From an uncultured Selenomonadales bacterium (GTDB taxonomy: Bacteria; Bacillota; Negativicutes; Selenomonadales; Selenomonadaceae): a DNA stretch of 64,000 bases. A program made the position numbers and the translations under genes. The stretch's first letter is position 1; each line of letters opens with the position of its first letter. The stretch lies in the NCBI GenBank assembly GCA_900315155.1, contig OMYB01000009.1, forward strand, positions 1-64,000, given 5' to 3'. Shown in pieces: positions 4,886 through 13,302 of this stretch. The notes beneath the pieces are model-generated. The model had not been told where the DNA came from. It did not search any database and saw nothing but the letters and a program-made list of their open reading frames with translations.

Positions 4886-5452
4886 TTGCAGGTTACGGAG
4901 ACGAGTTTGAAGGGTGTTTTTGTGGTGGAGCCGCAGGTGTTCGGCGACGCGCGCGGGTGGTTTATGGAAAGCTGGTCGCAGCGAAAGCTGGAGGAGGCGG
5001 GGATCCATGTGGAGTTCGTGCAGGATAACCAGTCGTACTCGGCGCAGAAGGGCACGCTGCGGGGGCTGCATTATCAGCTGAACCCGATGTGCCAGGCGAA
5101 GCTCCTGCGCGCGACGCGGGGGGCCATCTTTGATGTGGCCGTCGATATCCGCCGGGGCTCGCCGCAGTACGGGCAGTGGGTCGGTGTCGAGCTTTCGGCC
5201 GAGAATAAAAAACAGCTGTTCATCCCGCGCGGCTTTGCGCATGGGTTCATCACGCTGACGGATGACGTCGAGGTACAGTACAAGGCGGACAACTACTACG
5301 CGCCGGAGTGCGACGGCAACATCGCCTGGAACGACCCCGACATCGGCGTCGCGTGGCCGCTGCAGCCCGTCATTTTGTCGGAAAAGGACCAGAAGGCTCC
5401 CACGCTGAAAGAGCGCGCCGCAACAAGCCTGAATTTTTCATACGATAAATAA
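4886..5452 (+). CDS. rmlC: dTDP-4-dehydrorhamnose 3,5-epimerase
   Basis: This 188-residue cupin enzyme epimerises dTDP-4-keto-6-deoxyglucose on the way to dTDP-L-rhamnose. The motifs DARGWFMESW, QDNQSYSAQKGTLRGLHYQ (catalytic His in GLHYQ), IFDVAVDIRRGSPQYGQW and FIPRGFAHGF are RmlC hallmarks. I start it at TTG 4886 (QVTETSLKGV...), because GGAGGGA lies just upstream. A longer frame exists upstream, but its N-terminus is only translated repeat sequence. Confidence 0.93.
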   Translation: MQVTETSLKGVFVVEPQVFGDARGWFMESWSQRKLEEAGIHVEFVQDNQSYSAQKGTLRGLHYQLNPMCQAKLLRATRGAIFDVAVDIRRGSPQYGQWVGVELSAENKKQLFIPRGFAHGFITLTDDVEVQYKADNYYAPECDGNIAWNDPDIGVAWPLQPVILSEKDQKAPTLKERAATSLNFSYDK

Positions 5453-5466
5453 AATCGGGAGGAGTT

Positions 5467-6591
5467 ATGATGGTGGATTATCTGGTTGTCGGCAGCGGGT
5501 TGTTTGGGTGCGTGTTTGCGCATGAAATGGCGGCTAAGGGGAAGTCGTGCCTCGTGCTGGAGAAGCGGGCGCATGTGGGCGGCAATGTGTACGGCGAGGA
5601 GAAGGATGGCATCCTCATCCATCGCTACGGGGCGCATATCTTTCACACGTCGTACGAGGATGTGTGGGCGTATGTGAACCAGTTCGTGTCGTTCAACGGG
5701 TACATCAATTCACCGGTCGCGAACTACCGGGGGCATTTGTACAATCTCCCGTTCAACATGAACACGTTCCGCGAACTCTGGGACATCGTGACGCCACGGG
5801 AGGCCCGGGAGATCATCGCCCGGCAGCGCGCGGCCGTGCAGGGTGAGCCGCAGAACCTCGAGGAGCAGGCCATTTCGCTCGTCGGGCAGGATATCTATGA
5901 AAAGCTGATCAAGGGCTACACGGAGAAGCAGTGGGGCCGCAGCTGCACGGAGCTCCCCGCGTTCATCATCCGGCGGCTGCCCGTGCGGTACACGTTCGAC
6001 AACAATTATTTCAACGACAAATACCAGGGCATCCCGGAAAACGGCTACAACAGCCTCATCGAAGCCCTGCTCGACGACAAAGACCTCCCCGGCTCCATCG
6101 AGGTCCGCACGGGCGTCGACTACCTCCCTGTGCGCGAGGCGTATGCTGGTCAGGCGGGCAAAGTGGTGTACACGGGTCCGCTGGATGCGTATTTCGGCTG
6201 CCGGCTCGGACGCCTCGAGTACCGCGGCCTGCGGTTTGAGACGGAGCGGTTTGACGAGGCGAACCACCAGGGCGTTGCCGTCATGAACTACACGGAGCGC
6301 GCCGTGCCCTACACGCGGACCATCGAGCACAAGCATTTCATGCGCGGCAACGCGGCGATCGCCGAGAAGGCCGTCACGTACGTCACGCGCGAGTACCCGG
6401 CCGACTGGAAGCCGGGCGACGAGGCCTACTACCCCGTCAACGACCAGCGCAACCAGGACCTCGTCGCCGCGTACCGCGCACGCGCCGAAAAAGAGGAAAA
6501 CACCATCTTCGGCGGGCGCCTCGCGGAGTACAAATACTACGACATGGACGACGTCATCAAGAGCGCGCTCGAGAGAGCCGCGCAGGAATAA
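5467..6591 (+). CDS. glf: UDP-galactopyranose mutase
   Basis: The 374-residue flavoprotein converts UDP-galactopyranose to UDP-galactofuranose for surface glycans. The FAD-binding motif GSGLFGCVFAHEM is near residue 8, followed by EKRAHVGGNVY. RYGAHIFHTS, LPFNMNTF, EKQWG and NYTERAVPYTRTIEHKHF are characteristic. It lies 14 bp after rmlC with GGGAGGAG upstream, so the three genes form one surface-sugar operon. Confidence 0.95.
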   Translation: MMVDYLVVGSGLFGCVFAHEMAAKGKSCLVLEKRAHVGGNVYGEEKDGILIHRYGAHIFHTSYEDVWAYVNQFVSFNGYINSPVANYRGHLYNLPFNMNTFRELWDIVTPREAREIIARQRAAVQGEPQNLEEQAISLVGQDIYEKLIKGYTEKQWGRSCTELPAFIIRRLPVRYTFDNNYFNDKYQGIPENGYNSLIEALLDDKDLPGSIEVRTGVDYLPVREAYAGQAGKVVYTGPLDAYFGCRLGRLEYRGLRFETERFDEANHQGVAVMNYTERAVPYTRTIEHKHFMRGNAAIAEKAVTYVTREYPADWKPGDEAYYPVNDQRNQDLVAAYRARAEKEENTIFGGRLAEYKYYDMDDVIKSALERAAQE

Positions 6592-6597
6592 AAGCGA

Positions 6598-6639
6598 GGC
6601 AGAGGCCCCCCTCAGTCGCCGCTGGCGGTTGGGGGGGGC
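6598..6639. repeat. Degenerate dispersed repeat, part B
   Basis: GAGGCCCCCCTCAGTCGCCG then CTGGCGG and a G run. It resembles the B part of the family with decayed palindromes. It abuts the mnmA promoter. Confidence 0.5.
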
Positions 6640-6669
6640 TTGTTTTGCGTGCCCGTGCGATGGTATAAT
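6640..6669 (+). promoter_or_regulatory. Promoter of mnmA
   Basis: TTGTTT (6640-6645), 18-bp spacer, TATAAT (6664-6669). The -35 touches the end of the repeat, as at rmlA. Confidence 0.65.
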
Positions 6670-6702
6670 AAGAAGTGATATTCTGACGGGGAGGCTCGAG
6701 CG

Positions 6703-7794
6703 ATGGAGAAGAAGAGAGTGGTCTGCGCGATGTCGGGGGGCGTGGATAGTTCGCTGACGGCGGCGCTGCTGCTGGAGCAGGGGTATGACGTGATCGGCGT
6801 GACGATGCGGCTCTCGGATGAGAACCGCGACGCGGATCCGTGCGACCGCGGGTGCTGCAGTCTGAGCTCCGTGGACGATGCGCGTCGCGTGTGCGAGATT
6901 CTCGGCATCCCGCATTACACGATGAACTTCCGCGACATGTTCCGCGAGAAGGTCATCGACTACTTCCTCGCCGACTACGCGAAGGGCTGGACGCCGAATC
7001 CGTGCATCGCGTGCAACCGCTATGTGAAGTTCGAGGGGCTGCTCGGCAAAGCGCTCGAGCTCGGCGCGACGTACGTGGCCACGGGACATTATGCGCGCAT
7101 CGAGCAGGATGCGGCGGGACGGTTTTTGCTGAAAAAAGGCGTGGATGGCGCGAAAGACCAGTCGTACGCGCTCTACCACCTGAACCAGAGCTCGCTCGCG
7201 CATTTCCTCATGCCGCTTGGAGCGTACACAAAAGTCCGCACGAGAGAGCTTGCGGAGCAGTACCATCTGCCGGTCGCACACAAACCGGACAGCCAGGAAA
7301 TCTGCTTTGTGCCAAATGACGACTATAAGGCGTACCTGCGCGCGAAGGAACCAGAGTGTCTCGTCCCCGGCGACATCGTCGACCGCGCGGGGCATGTGCT
7401 CGGCCACCATGAGGGCGTGCCCCTCTACACGATCGGCCAGCGCAAAGGCCTCGGCATCGCGGCGCCCGAGCCGCTCTACGTCGTCGCGCTCGACATGGAG
7501 AAAAATCAGGTCATCGTCGGCGGCAAGGATGACGTCTACGCGAAGGGCCTCATCGCCGGCGACCTCAACTGGATCGCCATCGACGCGCTCACGGGGCCCA
7601 TCCGCGCGAGCGTCAAGGTCCGCTATGGCAAACGCGAGGGCCTGGCGACGATCGCGCCGGAGGGCGAGGGCCGCGTCGCCGTCACGTTTGACGAGCCGCA
7701 GCGCGCCATCACGCCGGGGCAGTCCGCCGTTTTCTACGACGGCGACACCGTCATCGGCGGGGGCATCATCGAAGGCGTGCGACAGCATGTATAA
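6703..7794 (+). CDS. mnmA: tRNA-specific 2-thiouridylase
   Basis: MnmA adds sulfur to U34 of the Lys, Glu and Gln tRNAs, using ATP and sulfur relayed from a cysteine desulfurase. The PP-loop motif SGGVDSS is at residues 11-17. The two reactive cysteines are visible: Cys104 in NPCIACNRYVKF and Cys201 in DSQEICFVP. GQRKGLGI and the C-terminal PGQSAVFYDGD complete the family pattern. Length (363) is typical. The NYN-domain gene follows 33 bp later. Confidence 0.96.
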   Translation: MEKKRVVCAMSGGVDSSLTAALLLEQGYDVIGVTMRLSDENRDADPCDRGCCSLSSVDDARRVCEILGIPHYTMNFRDMFREKVIDYFLADYAKGWTPNPCIACNRYVKFEGLLGKALELGATYVATGHYARIEQDAAGRFLLKKGVDGAKDQSYALYHLNQSSLAHFLMPLGAYTKVRTRELAEQYHLPVAHKPDSQEICFVPNDDYKAYLRAKEPECLVPGDIVDRAGHVLGHHEGVPLYTIGQRKGLGIAAPEPLYVVALDMEKNQVIVGGKDDVYAKGLIAGDLNWIAIDALTGPIRASVKVRYGKREGLATIAPEGEGRVAVTFDEPQRAITPGQSAVFYDGDTVIGGGIIEGVRQHV

Positions 7795-7827
7795 TATAGG
7801 AAAGAAGGTTTTACCATTAGCATAACA

Positions 7828-8637
7828 TTGGATTCGAGCCGGGAGACGGTCGCGATTTTGTATGACATCGAGAACGCTCCCTTTGAGATGCTGAGCTATA
7901 CGCTCGGCAAGGCGAAGCGGTACCAGCCGTGCCGCACGATCGTGGTGTCGGACTGGGATGAGCGCCCGGAGCAGAAGCGCTGGGACAAGCTCCTGCGCCG
8001 CCCGGGGTTCACGTTCCGCCAGATCAACCGCACGTATCTGGGAAAGAATTCCCTCGACTCGGCGCTGTACGATTCGGCGAAGCTGTTGTATGACGAGGGC
8101 GTACGCCGGTATTTCGTCATCACGACGGACTCCGATTTCGTCCGCATCGCGGAGATGCTGAACGAGCAGGAGAAGTCCTACATCATCGGCGTCGGCACGA
8201 AGCAGGCCAGCGAAACGCTGCGCAACGCCTACGACGAGTTCTTCGTCTACCCGCCGGAGGAAAAGCCGAAAAAGAGCCGCAAGAAGGCGGAGAAGGCCGA
8301 GAAAGCCGAGAAGGTGGAGAAGAACGGAAACAGCGGAAAACCATCGAAGAAGGCCGCAAAAGCCGAGAACGCCCAGCAGGACCAGAAGGGCGCGAAAACG
8401 GAGAACAGCCAGCCCGAGAAGCAGGGAGAGCCAAAGGCAAAGCGCCGCCAGACGAAACCGCTGAAGAAGGCGGAGAAAAAGCCGGCGAAACCCGTGGCGC
8501 CGGCGCCGGGCGAGAATGCGATCACGGTGAAGCTGCCGTTGACGCTGCGCACGGCCCTGGAGCGCCGCTCGGTCGAGGAGGGCGTCGCGCTCGACGAGCT
8601 CGTGACCTACCTCCTGATGCGCGGTCTCATGCCGTGA
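7828..8637 (+). CDS. NYN-domain protein (predicted RNase) with Lys/Ala-rich linker
   Basis: Residues 1-135 form a LabA/DUF88-type NYN domain: AILYDIENAP gives the first acidic site and YFVITTDSDFVRIAEML the second, the acidic pattern of PIN/NYN metal-dependent nucleases. Residues ~145-225 are a charged Lys/Glu/Ala linker. The last ~45 residues (ITVKLPLTLRTALERRSVEE, then GVALDELVTYLLMRGL) look like a ribbon-helix-helix DNA- or RNA-binding tail. TTG at 7828 is the annotated start. The only good SD (AGAAGG, 7803-7808) is better spaced for an in-frame ATT at 7816, so an ATT start is possible. It probably shares the mnmA transcript. Confidence 0.75.
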   Translation: MDSSRETVAILYDIENAPFEMLSYTLGKAKRYQPCRTIVVSDWDERPEQKRWDKLLRRPGFTFRQINRTYLGKNSLDSALYDSAKLLYDEGVRRYFVITTDSDFVRIAEMLNEQEKSYIIGVGTKQASETLRNAYDEFFVYPPEEKPKKSRKKAEKAEKAEKVEKNGNSGKPSKKAAKAENAQQDQKGAKTENSQPEKQGEPKAKRRQTKPLKKAEKKPAKPVAPAPGENAITVKLPLTLRTALERRSVEEGVALDELVTYLLMRGLMP

Positions 8638-8662
8638 GTCTTTTTGAGGAAAGAAAGTAAAA

Positions 8663-9079
8663 ATGAAGCAAAAGAAGGAAGAAGCCCTTTTTTACGGATT
8701 CCATGACGAGGAACGCCTCGCGGCCGCACAGAAATCCCTGCACCGGCTGAACATCCCGAGCCGCGTCGTGCCCGAGGAGAAATGGTACGAGAAAGTCGGC
8801 TATCTCTTTGGCATGGCGGGGTTCCGCGCGTCGAAGCCTGTTAGCCCGGAGGACGACGACGGATTCGTGTTCCCGCACGAGGTCATGGTCCTGCGCGGCG
8901 TCCGCGGCAAGCGCCTCGATCAGGTGCTCGCCCAGCTGAAGGCGGACGGCGTCGAGCACATCGCCTACAAGTCCGTCGTCACGCCGTTCAACACCCTCTG
9001 GACCCTCCGCCGCCTCTGCGAGACCATGCAAAAAGAGCACGCCTACATGGCGGCAAAGGAAGAAAGCAAGCATGAATAA
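8663..9079 (+). CDS. DUF3783-like protein of unknown function
   Basis: A 138-residue soluble protein. The C-terminal half (EVMVLRGVRGKRLDQVLAQL, then YKSVVTPFNTLWTLRRLCE) matches the pattern of DUF3783, where a Val-Val-Thr-Pro-x-Asn motif precedes a Trp-Thr-Leu helix. The N-terminal half (FYGFHDEERLAAAQKSLHRL) may pair with it. No function is known. It overlaps the next gene by 8 bp, so translation is probably coupled. Confidence 0.6.
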   Translation: MKQKKEEALFYGFHDEERLAAAQKSLHRLNIPSRVVPEEKWYEKVGYLFGMAGFRASKPVSPEDDDGFVFPHEVMVLRGVRGKRLDQVLAQLKADGVEHIAYKSVVTPFNTLWTLRRLCETMQKEHAYMAAKEESKHE

Positions 9080-9776
9080 AGAAGATTTAGATGAAACCCG
9101 TGTAATGCCGAAACAGGACATGGGCGACACGATGGAGCTGCCTGCTGTGCATGGCAATGTACGCCGCTTAACGCCGGAGCAGCCGCAGCCGGATAGGCCG
9201 CAGGGGCAGCCGCCGAAACCGGGGTTTTGGACGACGAAGCGCAAGCGGGCAGCGCTGCTCGTGGGCGGCTTTGTCGTTATGCTGTTCCTCGGATTCATGG
9301 CCGCCGGGTACCACCAGGCGAAGAACCTCGAGGCGGAGCAGCAGCGCATCGAGCAGCAGCAGCTCAAGGAAAACCAGGAGAAGATGGCCGGCGAGGTCAA
9401 CGACCTGCAGCGGCAGAAAGCCGACCTCCAGCGCCAGATCCGCGAGCTCGAGGCGCGGCAGGCAGAGCTCGAGAAAGAGCAGAAAAAGAACGCCGTCGAG
9501 CGCTTCTTTGACAAGGTCACGGGCAAGAGCGGCTCCATCGGCGTGACGGGCGCGAAAGGCAGCGACGCCGCCGCGCTTCAGCAGAAAGTCGACGCCGCGA
9601 AGTCCCAGGCCGATGCCATCGACCAGAAGATCGACACGGCCAAAGCGGTCGGCCAGCAGGCAAGCGAAGTCAAGGAAAAGGCCGTCGAGACCTACAAGCA
9701 GAACGAAGGCGTCATCAACGAGGCTCTCGGCTACGCCAAAGCCGGCGCCCAGGCCCTGTTTAACATGCTGAAATAG
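9072..9776 (+). CDS. Single-pass membrane protein with long coiled coil
   Basis: I do not recognise a family. The 234 residues comprise a polar, proline-rich N-terminus (about 1-55), one membrane segment (AALLVGGFVVMLFLGFMAAG, about 59-80), a Gln/Glu/Lys-rich coiled coil (about 85-145) and a second helical region rich in Ala/Lys/Gln. There is no signal peptide, so the N-terminus is probably cytoplasmic and the coiled coil outside the membrane. It overlaps the DUF3783 gene. A repeat follows the stop. Confidence 0.6.
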   Translation: MNKEDLDETRVMPKQDMGDTMELPAVHGNVRRLTPEQPQPDRPQGQPPKPGFWTTKRKRAALLVGGFVVMLFLGFMAAGYHQAKNLEAEQQRIEQQQLKENQEKMAGEVNDLQRQKADLQRQIRELEARQAELEKEQKKNAVERFFDKVTGKSGSIGVTGAKGSDAAALQQKVDAAKSQADAIDQKIDTAKAVGQQASEVKEKAVETYKQNEGVINEALGYAKAGAQALFNMLK

Positions 9777-9783
9777 TTCGAAC

Positions 9784-9905
9784 GCAGACGGATGATGCGT
9801 TAGGCTCCCCCCGTTGGGGTGCGCAGGCACTTGGCGCTTTAGCGGTTAGTGCCTGCCATACACCGGAGAGCTGGCTCGCGAAGCGAGACTGAGAGGGTCC
9901 TGTTC
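9784..9905. repeat. ~120-bp dispersed repeat, inverted partner of 4721-4840
   Basis: The reverse complement of 4721-4840 (ends CGCAGACGG and GTCCTGTTC) with small changes, for example GCGAAGC replacing the middle of the B palindrome. It sits just upstream of the ABC operon and leaves room for little else between 9777 and 9938; I see no clear promoter there. Confidence 0.8.
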
Positions 9906-9938
9906 CGATAGGCTCGTACGAATAAGGAGGTGCCCACT

Positions 9939-10829
9939 ATGCCAGAAATCCACGTGGACCACATCTCCGCGTCTTACCGCACGCCGCATGGCGCCACACC
10001 GGCGCTCGCGGACGTGCATCTCACGGTGCCGCGCGGCACGGTGTGCGCCGTGATCGGCCCGTCGGGCTGTGGCAAATCGACGCTCCTCAAGGCCATCGCC
10101 GGCTTGCTGACGCCCTCCGTCGGGGAGAGCCGCGATGAGGGGCATGCCGCCTCCCTCATGGCTGGCCGCGTGACGATCGGCGGCGCCCCCGTGAACCCGC
10201 GACAGCAGTCCATCGGCTATATGCAGCAGAACTACGGCCTCCTGCCGTGGGATACGGTGGAGCAGAATGTCCGCCTCGCGTGCCGGATCAAGGGGAAACC
10301 CGTGGATGAAGCGGTTTTCCATACGCTCTGCGCGAAGCTCGGCATCGAAAATCTGCTCGACCGGTATCCGCGGGCGCTCAGCGGCGGGCAGCAGCAGCGC
10401 GTGTCTCTCGCACGCGTCTTTTTGCTGCGACCGGATATCCTCCTCATGGATGAGCCGTTCTCGGCGCTCGATGCCATCACGCGCGAGGAGATGCAGGAGG
10501 TTTTCCTCCATCTCTGGCAGGAATCCCAGGTGACGACCGTCCTCGTGACGCATTACGTCGAGGAGGCGCTCTACCTCGGGCAGCACATCGTCCTCATGTC
10601 GCCGCATCCGGGCACGATCGCGCGCGTCATCGAGAACCCGCTCGCAGGAGACGAGGCGGCCCGCGGGAGCCGCGCATTCCAGCAGCGCAGCCAGGAGCTC
10701 CGCGCCGCCATCCGCCAGATGATCCGCAGGGAGAATGGCGCTGACGGGCGTATGACAGGTCCAGCACGGCAGAACAGTCAGGCAGAGCCGGCAGGGCAGG
10801 ATGGTCCGGACGGAAAGGGGGCAGAGTGA
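9939..10829 (+). CDS. ABC transporter ATPase, SsuB/TauB/ThiZ-like
   Basis: The 296-residue ATPase has Walker A GPSGCGKST, Q-loop YMQQNYGLLPW, signature LSGGQQQRVSLARVF, Walker B ILLMDEPFSALD and the switch His in VTHYVEEALYLG. PW after the Q-loop and the EEAL motif are typical of the nitrate/sulfonate/taurine/pyrimidine-precursor importer group. Two oddities: an ~11-residue insertion (SRDEGHAASLMA) between the first helix and the first sheet, and a Gly/Gln-rich tail. ATG 9939 has AAGGAGG eight bases upstream. The permease follows with a 4-bp overlap. No substrate-binding protein is encoded nearby, so the substrate is unknown. Confidence 0.9.
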   Translation: MPEIHVDHISASYRTPHGATPALADVHLTVPRGTVCAVIGPSGCGKSTLLKAIAGLLTPSVGESRDEGHAASLMAGRVTIGGAPVNPRQQSIGYMQQNYGLLPWDTVEQNVRLACRIKGKPVDEAVFHTLCAKLGIENLLDRYPRALSGGQQQRVSLARVFLLRPDILLMDEPFSALDAITREEMQEVFLHLWQESQVTTVLVTHYVEEALYLGQHIVLMSPHPGTIARVIENPLAGDEAARGSRAFQQRSQELRAAIRQMIRRENGADGRMTGPARQNSQAEPAGQDGPDGKGAE

Positions 10830-11584
10830 TGCGGAAACTGGGCCGGGTTTTGGCGTTTTACCTGACGGGCGCGGTCATCCTGCTCGTTTTGTGGGAGCTC
10901 ATCGCGCAGATCCTGCAGCTGCCCATCGTGCCGACGCCGCAGCGCGTCGCGGAGAAGCTCGTGCGGATTTTCTGGGATTTCATCGCCATCCACGGTGGCT
11001 ACAGCCTCTGGCGCATCGCGGCGGGGCTCGTGCTCGCCGTGGGCGTGGGGTATCCACTCGGGCTCGTCATGGGGTATTTCCGCCGGGCGGACCGCGTGCT
11101 CGCGCCGCTCGTCTACCTCACGTATCCCGTGCCGAAAATCGCCCTGCTCCCAATCCTCATGCTGCTCGCGGGCGTCGGGGAGCTGTCGAAAATCCTCATG
11201 ATTTTCCTCATCATCGTGTTCCAGGTCGTCATCGCCGTGCGCGACGCGATCCGGGCGATCCCCGCGGAGCTCTACTATCCGCTCTACTCACTCGGGGCCT
11301 CGCGTGCGCAGATTTTCCGCCACGTGATCTTCCCCGCGACGTGGCCGAAGTTCCTCACGGCCATCCGCGTCGCCATGGCCACGGCCGTGTCCGTGCTGTT
11401 CTTCACCGAGACGTTCGGGACGCAGTACGGCATGGGGTATTTCATCATGGACGCGTGGCTGCGCGTGAACTACCTCGAGATGTACGCCGGCATCGTCGTT
11501 CTCAGCATCATGGGCCTGCTGCTCTTTGGCCTCATCGACGCCATCGAGGCCACCACCTGCCGCTGGCAGAACCGGCAGGGGTGA
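10826..11584 (+). CDS. ABC transporter permease, SsuC/TauC-like
   Basis: 252 residues with about six membrane segments. The coupling loop YPVPKIALLPILMLLAGVGE and the EAA-type stretch YSLGASRAQIFRHVIFPAT mark it as the membrane partner of the ATPase above. It belongs to the nitrate/sulfonate/taurine family (PNPMTKIALLPLFILWFG-type loops). ATG overlaps the ATPase stop. The import substrate cannot be read from the sequence. Confidence 0.9.
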   Translation: MMRKLGRVLAFYLTGAVILLVLWELIAQILQLPIVPTPQRVAEKLVRIFWDFIAIHGGYSLWRIAAGLVLAVGVGYPLGLVMGYFRRADRVLAPLVYLTYPVPKIALLPILMLLAGVGELSKILMIFLIIVFQVVIAVRDAIRAIPAELYYPLYSLGASRAQIFRHVIFPATWPKFLTAIRVAMATAVSVLFFTETFGTQYGMGYFIMDAWLRVNYLEMYAGIVVLSIMGLLLFGLIDAIEATTCRWQNRQG

Positions 11585-11605
11585 GTATGAAAGGAGGCGT
11601 TTACC

Positions 11606-13213
11606 GTGAAGAAGCTGCTGCTGGTGTTTTTGCTCGCGGGACTCGTGGCTTTCGGGTGGACGCTGGGACCGCGGGTGCTGGAGGAGTACGGGGACGAGCC
11701 GGGCATCCATGTGCTGCGTGAGGGCGATGTCCCCGATGCGGTGGAGGCCGATGTGCAAAAGGGCGTCGCGGGCTTTGCAGCCCTCATGGAGGAGCAGGGC
11801 ATCGGTACCGCAGGCGGGCTGTCGCATGGCGTGAAGGTGTTCGCGGCGGCGACGCAGGAGGATTATGTCACGGTGCTGGCGCGGGAGTTCGACCTGTCGG
11901 CGGACGAGGCGGGGGAGGTCGCGCAGATCTCGGGCGGCTGGACGGGCGGCTCGCGCCACATCACGGCCATCAACGGCGGCGCGGATGTCATGTCGTCGCC
12001 CCAGGACCGCTGGAGCACGACGGCGCACGAGCTGTTCCACCAGATGCAGTACGAGCTCTCGGGCGGGCAGGACACGGATGAAAAGGCGCTGTTCTGGCTC
12101 GGCGAAGGCTCGGCGGACTACGTGGGTGCCCTCGTCGCGGAACGCCTCGGTGGGAAGTCCGCGCAGAAAGACAGTAAGGACACGCTGAACGTCCTCCTCT
12201 CGGCGCCGAAGATGGCGCGCATCGAAGACCTGCAGCATGTCACGCAGCAGGGGCGGCACGAGCTCATGGGGGAGGATTTCCACTCGTATCCGCTGTCCGA
12301 CCTCATGACGCTGTATCTCATCGAGCATTATGGCGGCGACCAGCCCCTCGCGCGGATGGCGGACTATTTCCGCGCCCTGCGTACGGAAAAAACGGGCGAG
12401 GCCGCGTTCGAGAAGACGTTCGGCGTGAGTCTCGAGGATTTCCTCCGCGAGTACGGGGCATGGTGGCAGCAGGAGCGGACGCTGGGCGCGCATGTCGCGT
12501 ATACGGTACGCCCGGGGGCATCCGGCGTGGAAGCGGCGCTGAAACAGGCTTTTGCATCTGGACGGCGGCGCGCGGAGGCGAAACTCGGCGTGCGCCTCGT
12601 GGGCGAGTATGACATCGTGCTCTGCGCGAGCCGCGAGGACATGGCACAGGCCGCGCAGGAGTGGTGCGGCATCGATGCGGAGCAGGCGCAGAAGCTCGCC
12701 GCGGGCAGCCTTTGGGTCCAGAGCGGCAGCACGGTCCTCGTCGATGTGAGCGCGATGCAGAAACCGCGGGAGCGGACGTTCACCATGGGCGTCCTCGCCA
12801 CGCGCATGCTCACGGCACAGGAGAGCGGCCCGCACGCTCGGGGCATCACGTGGCTCGACCGCGGCATGGGCTACCTCATGGGCATCGCGTGCCTCCTGGA
12901 GGAGAACGGTAGTACGCTCGGTATGTATCAGCAGGCATGGCAGGAGGACCTCACGGGGAGGCCGCTGCCTGCGCTCACGGTTCTCGCAACGGACGACGGC
13001 TGGGCAAAGGGTGCGCAGATGACGGACAGCGATACCCTGTCGGAGCTCGCCCAGCTTGCCTGCAGCCGCCTCGTGCAGGAGCACGGCTGGGGCGCGTATC
13101 GCCAGTATCTGCGCGAGCTCGCGCGCACGAAGGACGCCGAAAAGGCGTTCCAGAAGGCGTACGGCATGAGCCCGAAGGCGTGGAGCAGCCGGTTTTCCCG
13201 TTTTTTATCTTAA
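11606..13213 (+). CDS. Exported gluzincin-like metallopeptidase with a duplicated, degenerate second domain
   Basis: A 535-residue protein with an N-terminal signal or anchor (KKLLLVFLLAGLVAFGWTLG). Domain 1 (about 40-290) has the zinc motif HELFH at 141-145 and a downstream FWLGEGSADYVG with Glu167 as probable third ligand, the peptidase MA-like layout. Domain 2 (about 300-535) repeats the same order: TFTMGVLATRM (392-401) at the HExxH place and TWLDRGMGYLMG at the EGSADY place, so the catalytic residues are gone. Both domains end in matching segments (FEKTFGVSLEDFLREYG and FQKAYGMSPKAWSSRF). It follows the ABC permease by 21 bp and likely belongs to that operon. Confidence 0.75.
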   Translation: MKKLLLVFLLAGLVAFGWTLGPRVLEEYGDEPGIHVLREGDVPDAVEADVQKGVAGFAALMEEQGIGTAGGLSHGVKVFAAATQEDYVTVLAREFDLSADEAGEVAQISGGWTGGSRHITAINGGADVMSSPQDRWSTTAHELFHQMQYELSGGQDTDEKALFWLGEGSADYVGALVAERLGGKSAQKDSKDTLNVLLSAPKMARIEDLQHVTQQGRHELMGEDFHSYPLSDLMTLYLIEHYGGDQPLARMADYFRALRTEKTGEAAFEKTFGVSLEDFLREYGAWWQQERTLGAHVAYTVRPGASGVEAALKQAFASGRRRAEAKLGVRLVGEYDIVLCASREDMAQAAQEWCGIDAEQAQKLAAGSLWVQSGSTVLVDVSAMQKPRERTFTMGVLATRMLTAQESGPHARGITWLDRGMGYLMGIACLLEENGSTLGMYQQAWQEDLTGRPLPALTVLATDDGWAKGAQMTDSDTLSELAQLACSRLVQEHGWGAYRQYLRELARTKDAEKAFQKAYGMSPKAWSSRFSRFLS

Positions 13214-13236
13214 CTTTTTGCGGTATCTTTCGATAT

Positions 13237-13274
13237 ATAGGTTGCAGGGAGGGATATCCCGGCAGCCTATTTTT
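13237..13274 (+). terminator. Terminator after the peptidase gene
   Basis: ATAGGTTGC pairs with GCAGCCTAT (one G.U), with an inner GGGATATCCC palindrome, followed by T4-5. Confidence 0.65.
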
Positions 13275-13302
13275 GGTACCATGAAACGGGGAGGTGAACA
13301 CC

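Noticed and set aside
9777-9938. A riboswitch or leader RNA before the ABC operon
   Set aside because: The whole gap is explained by the dispersed repeat, which has a near-identical inverted copy elsewhere.
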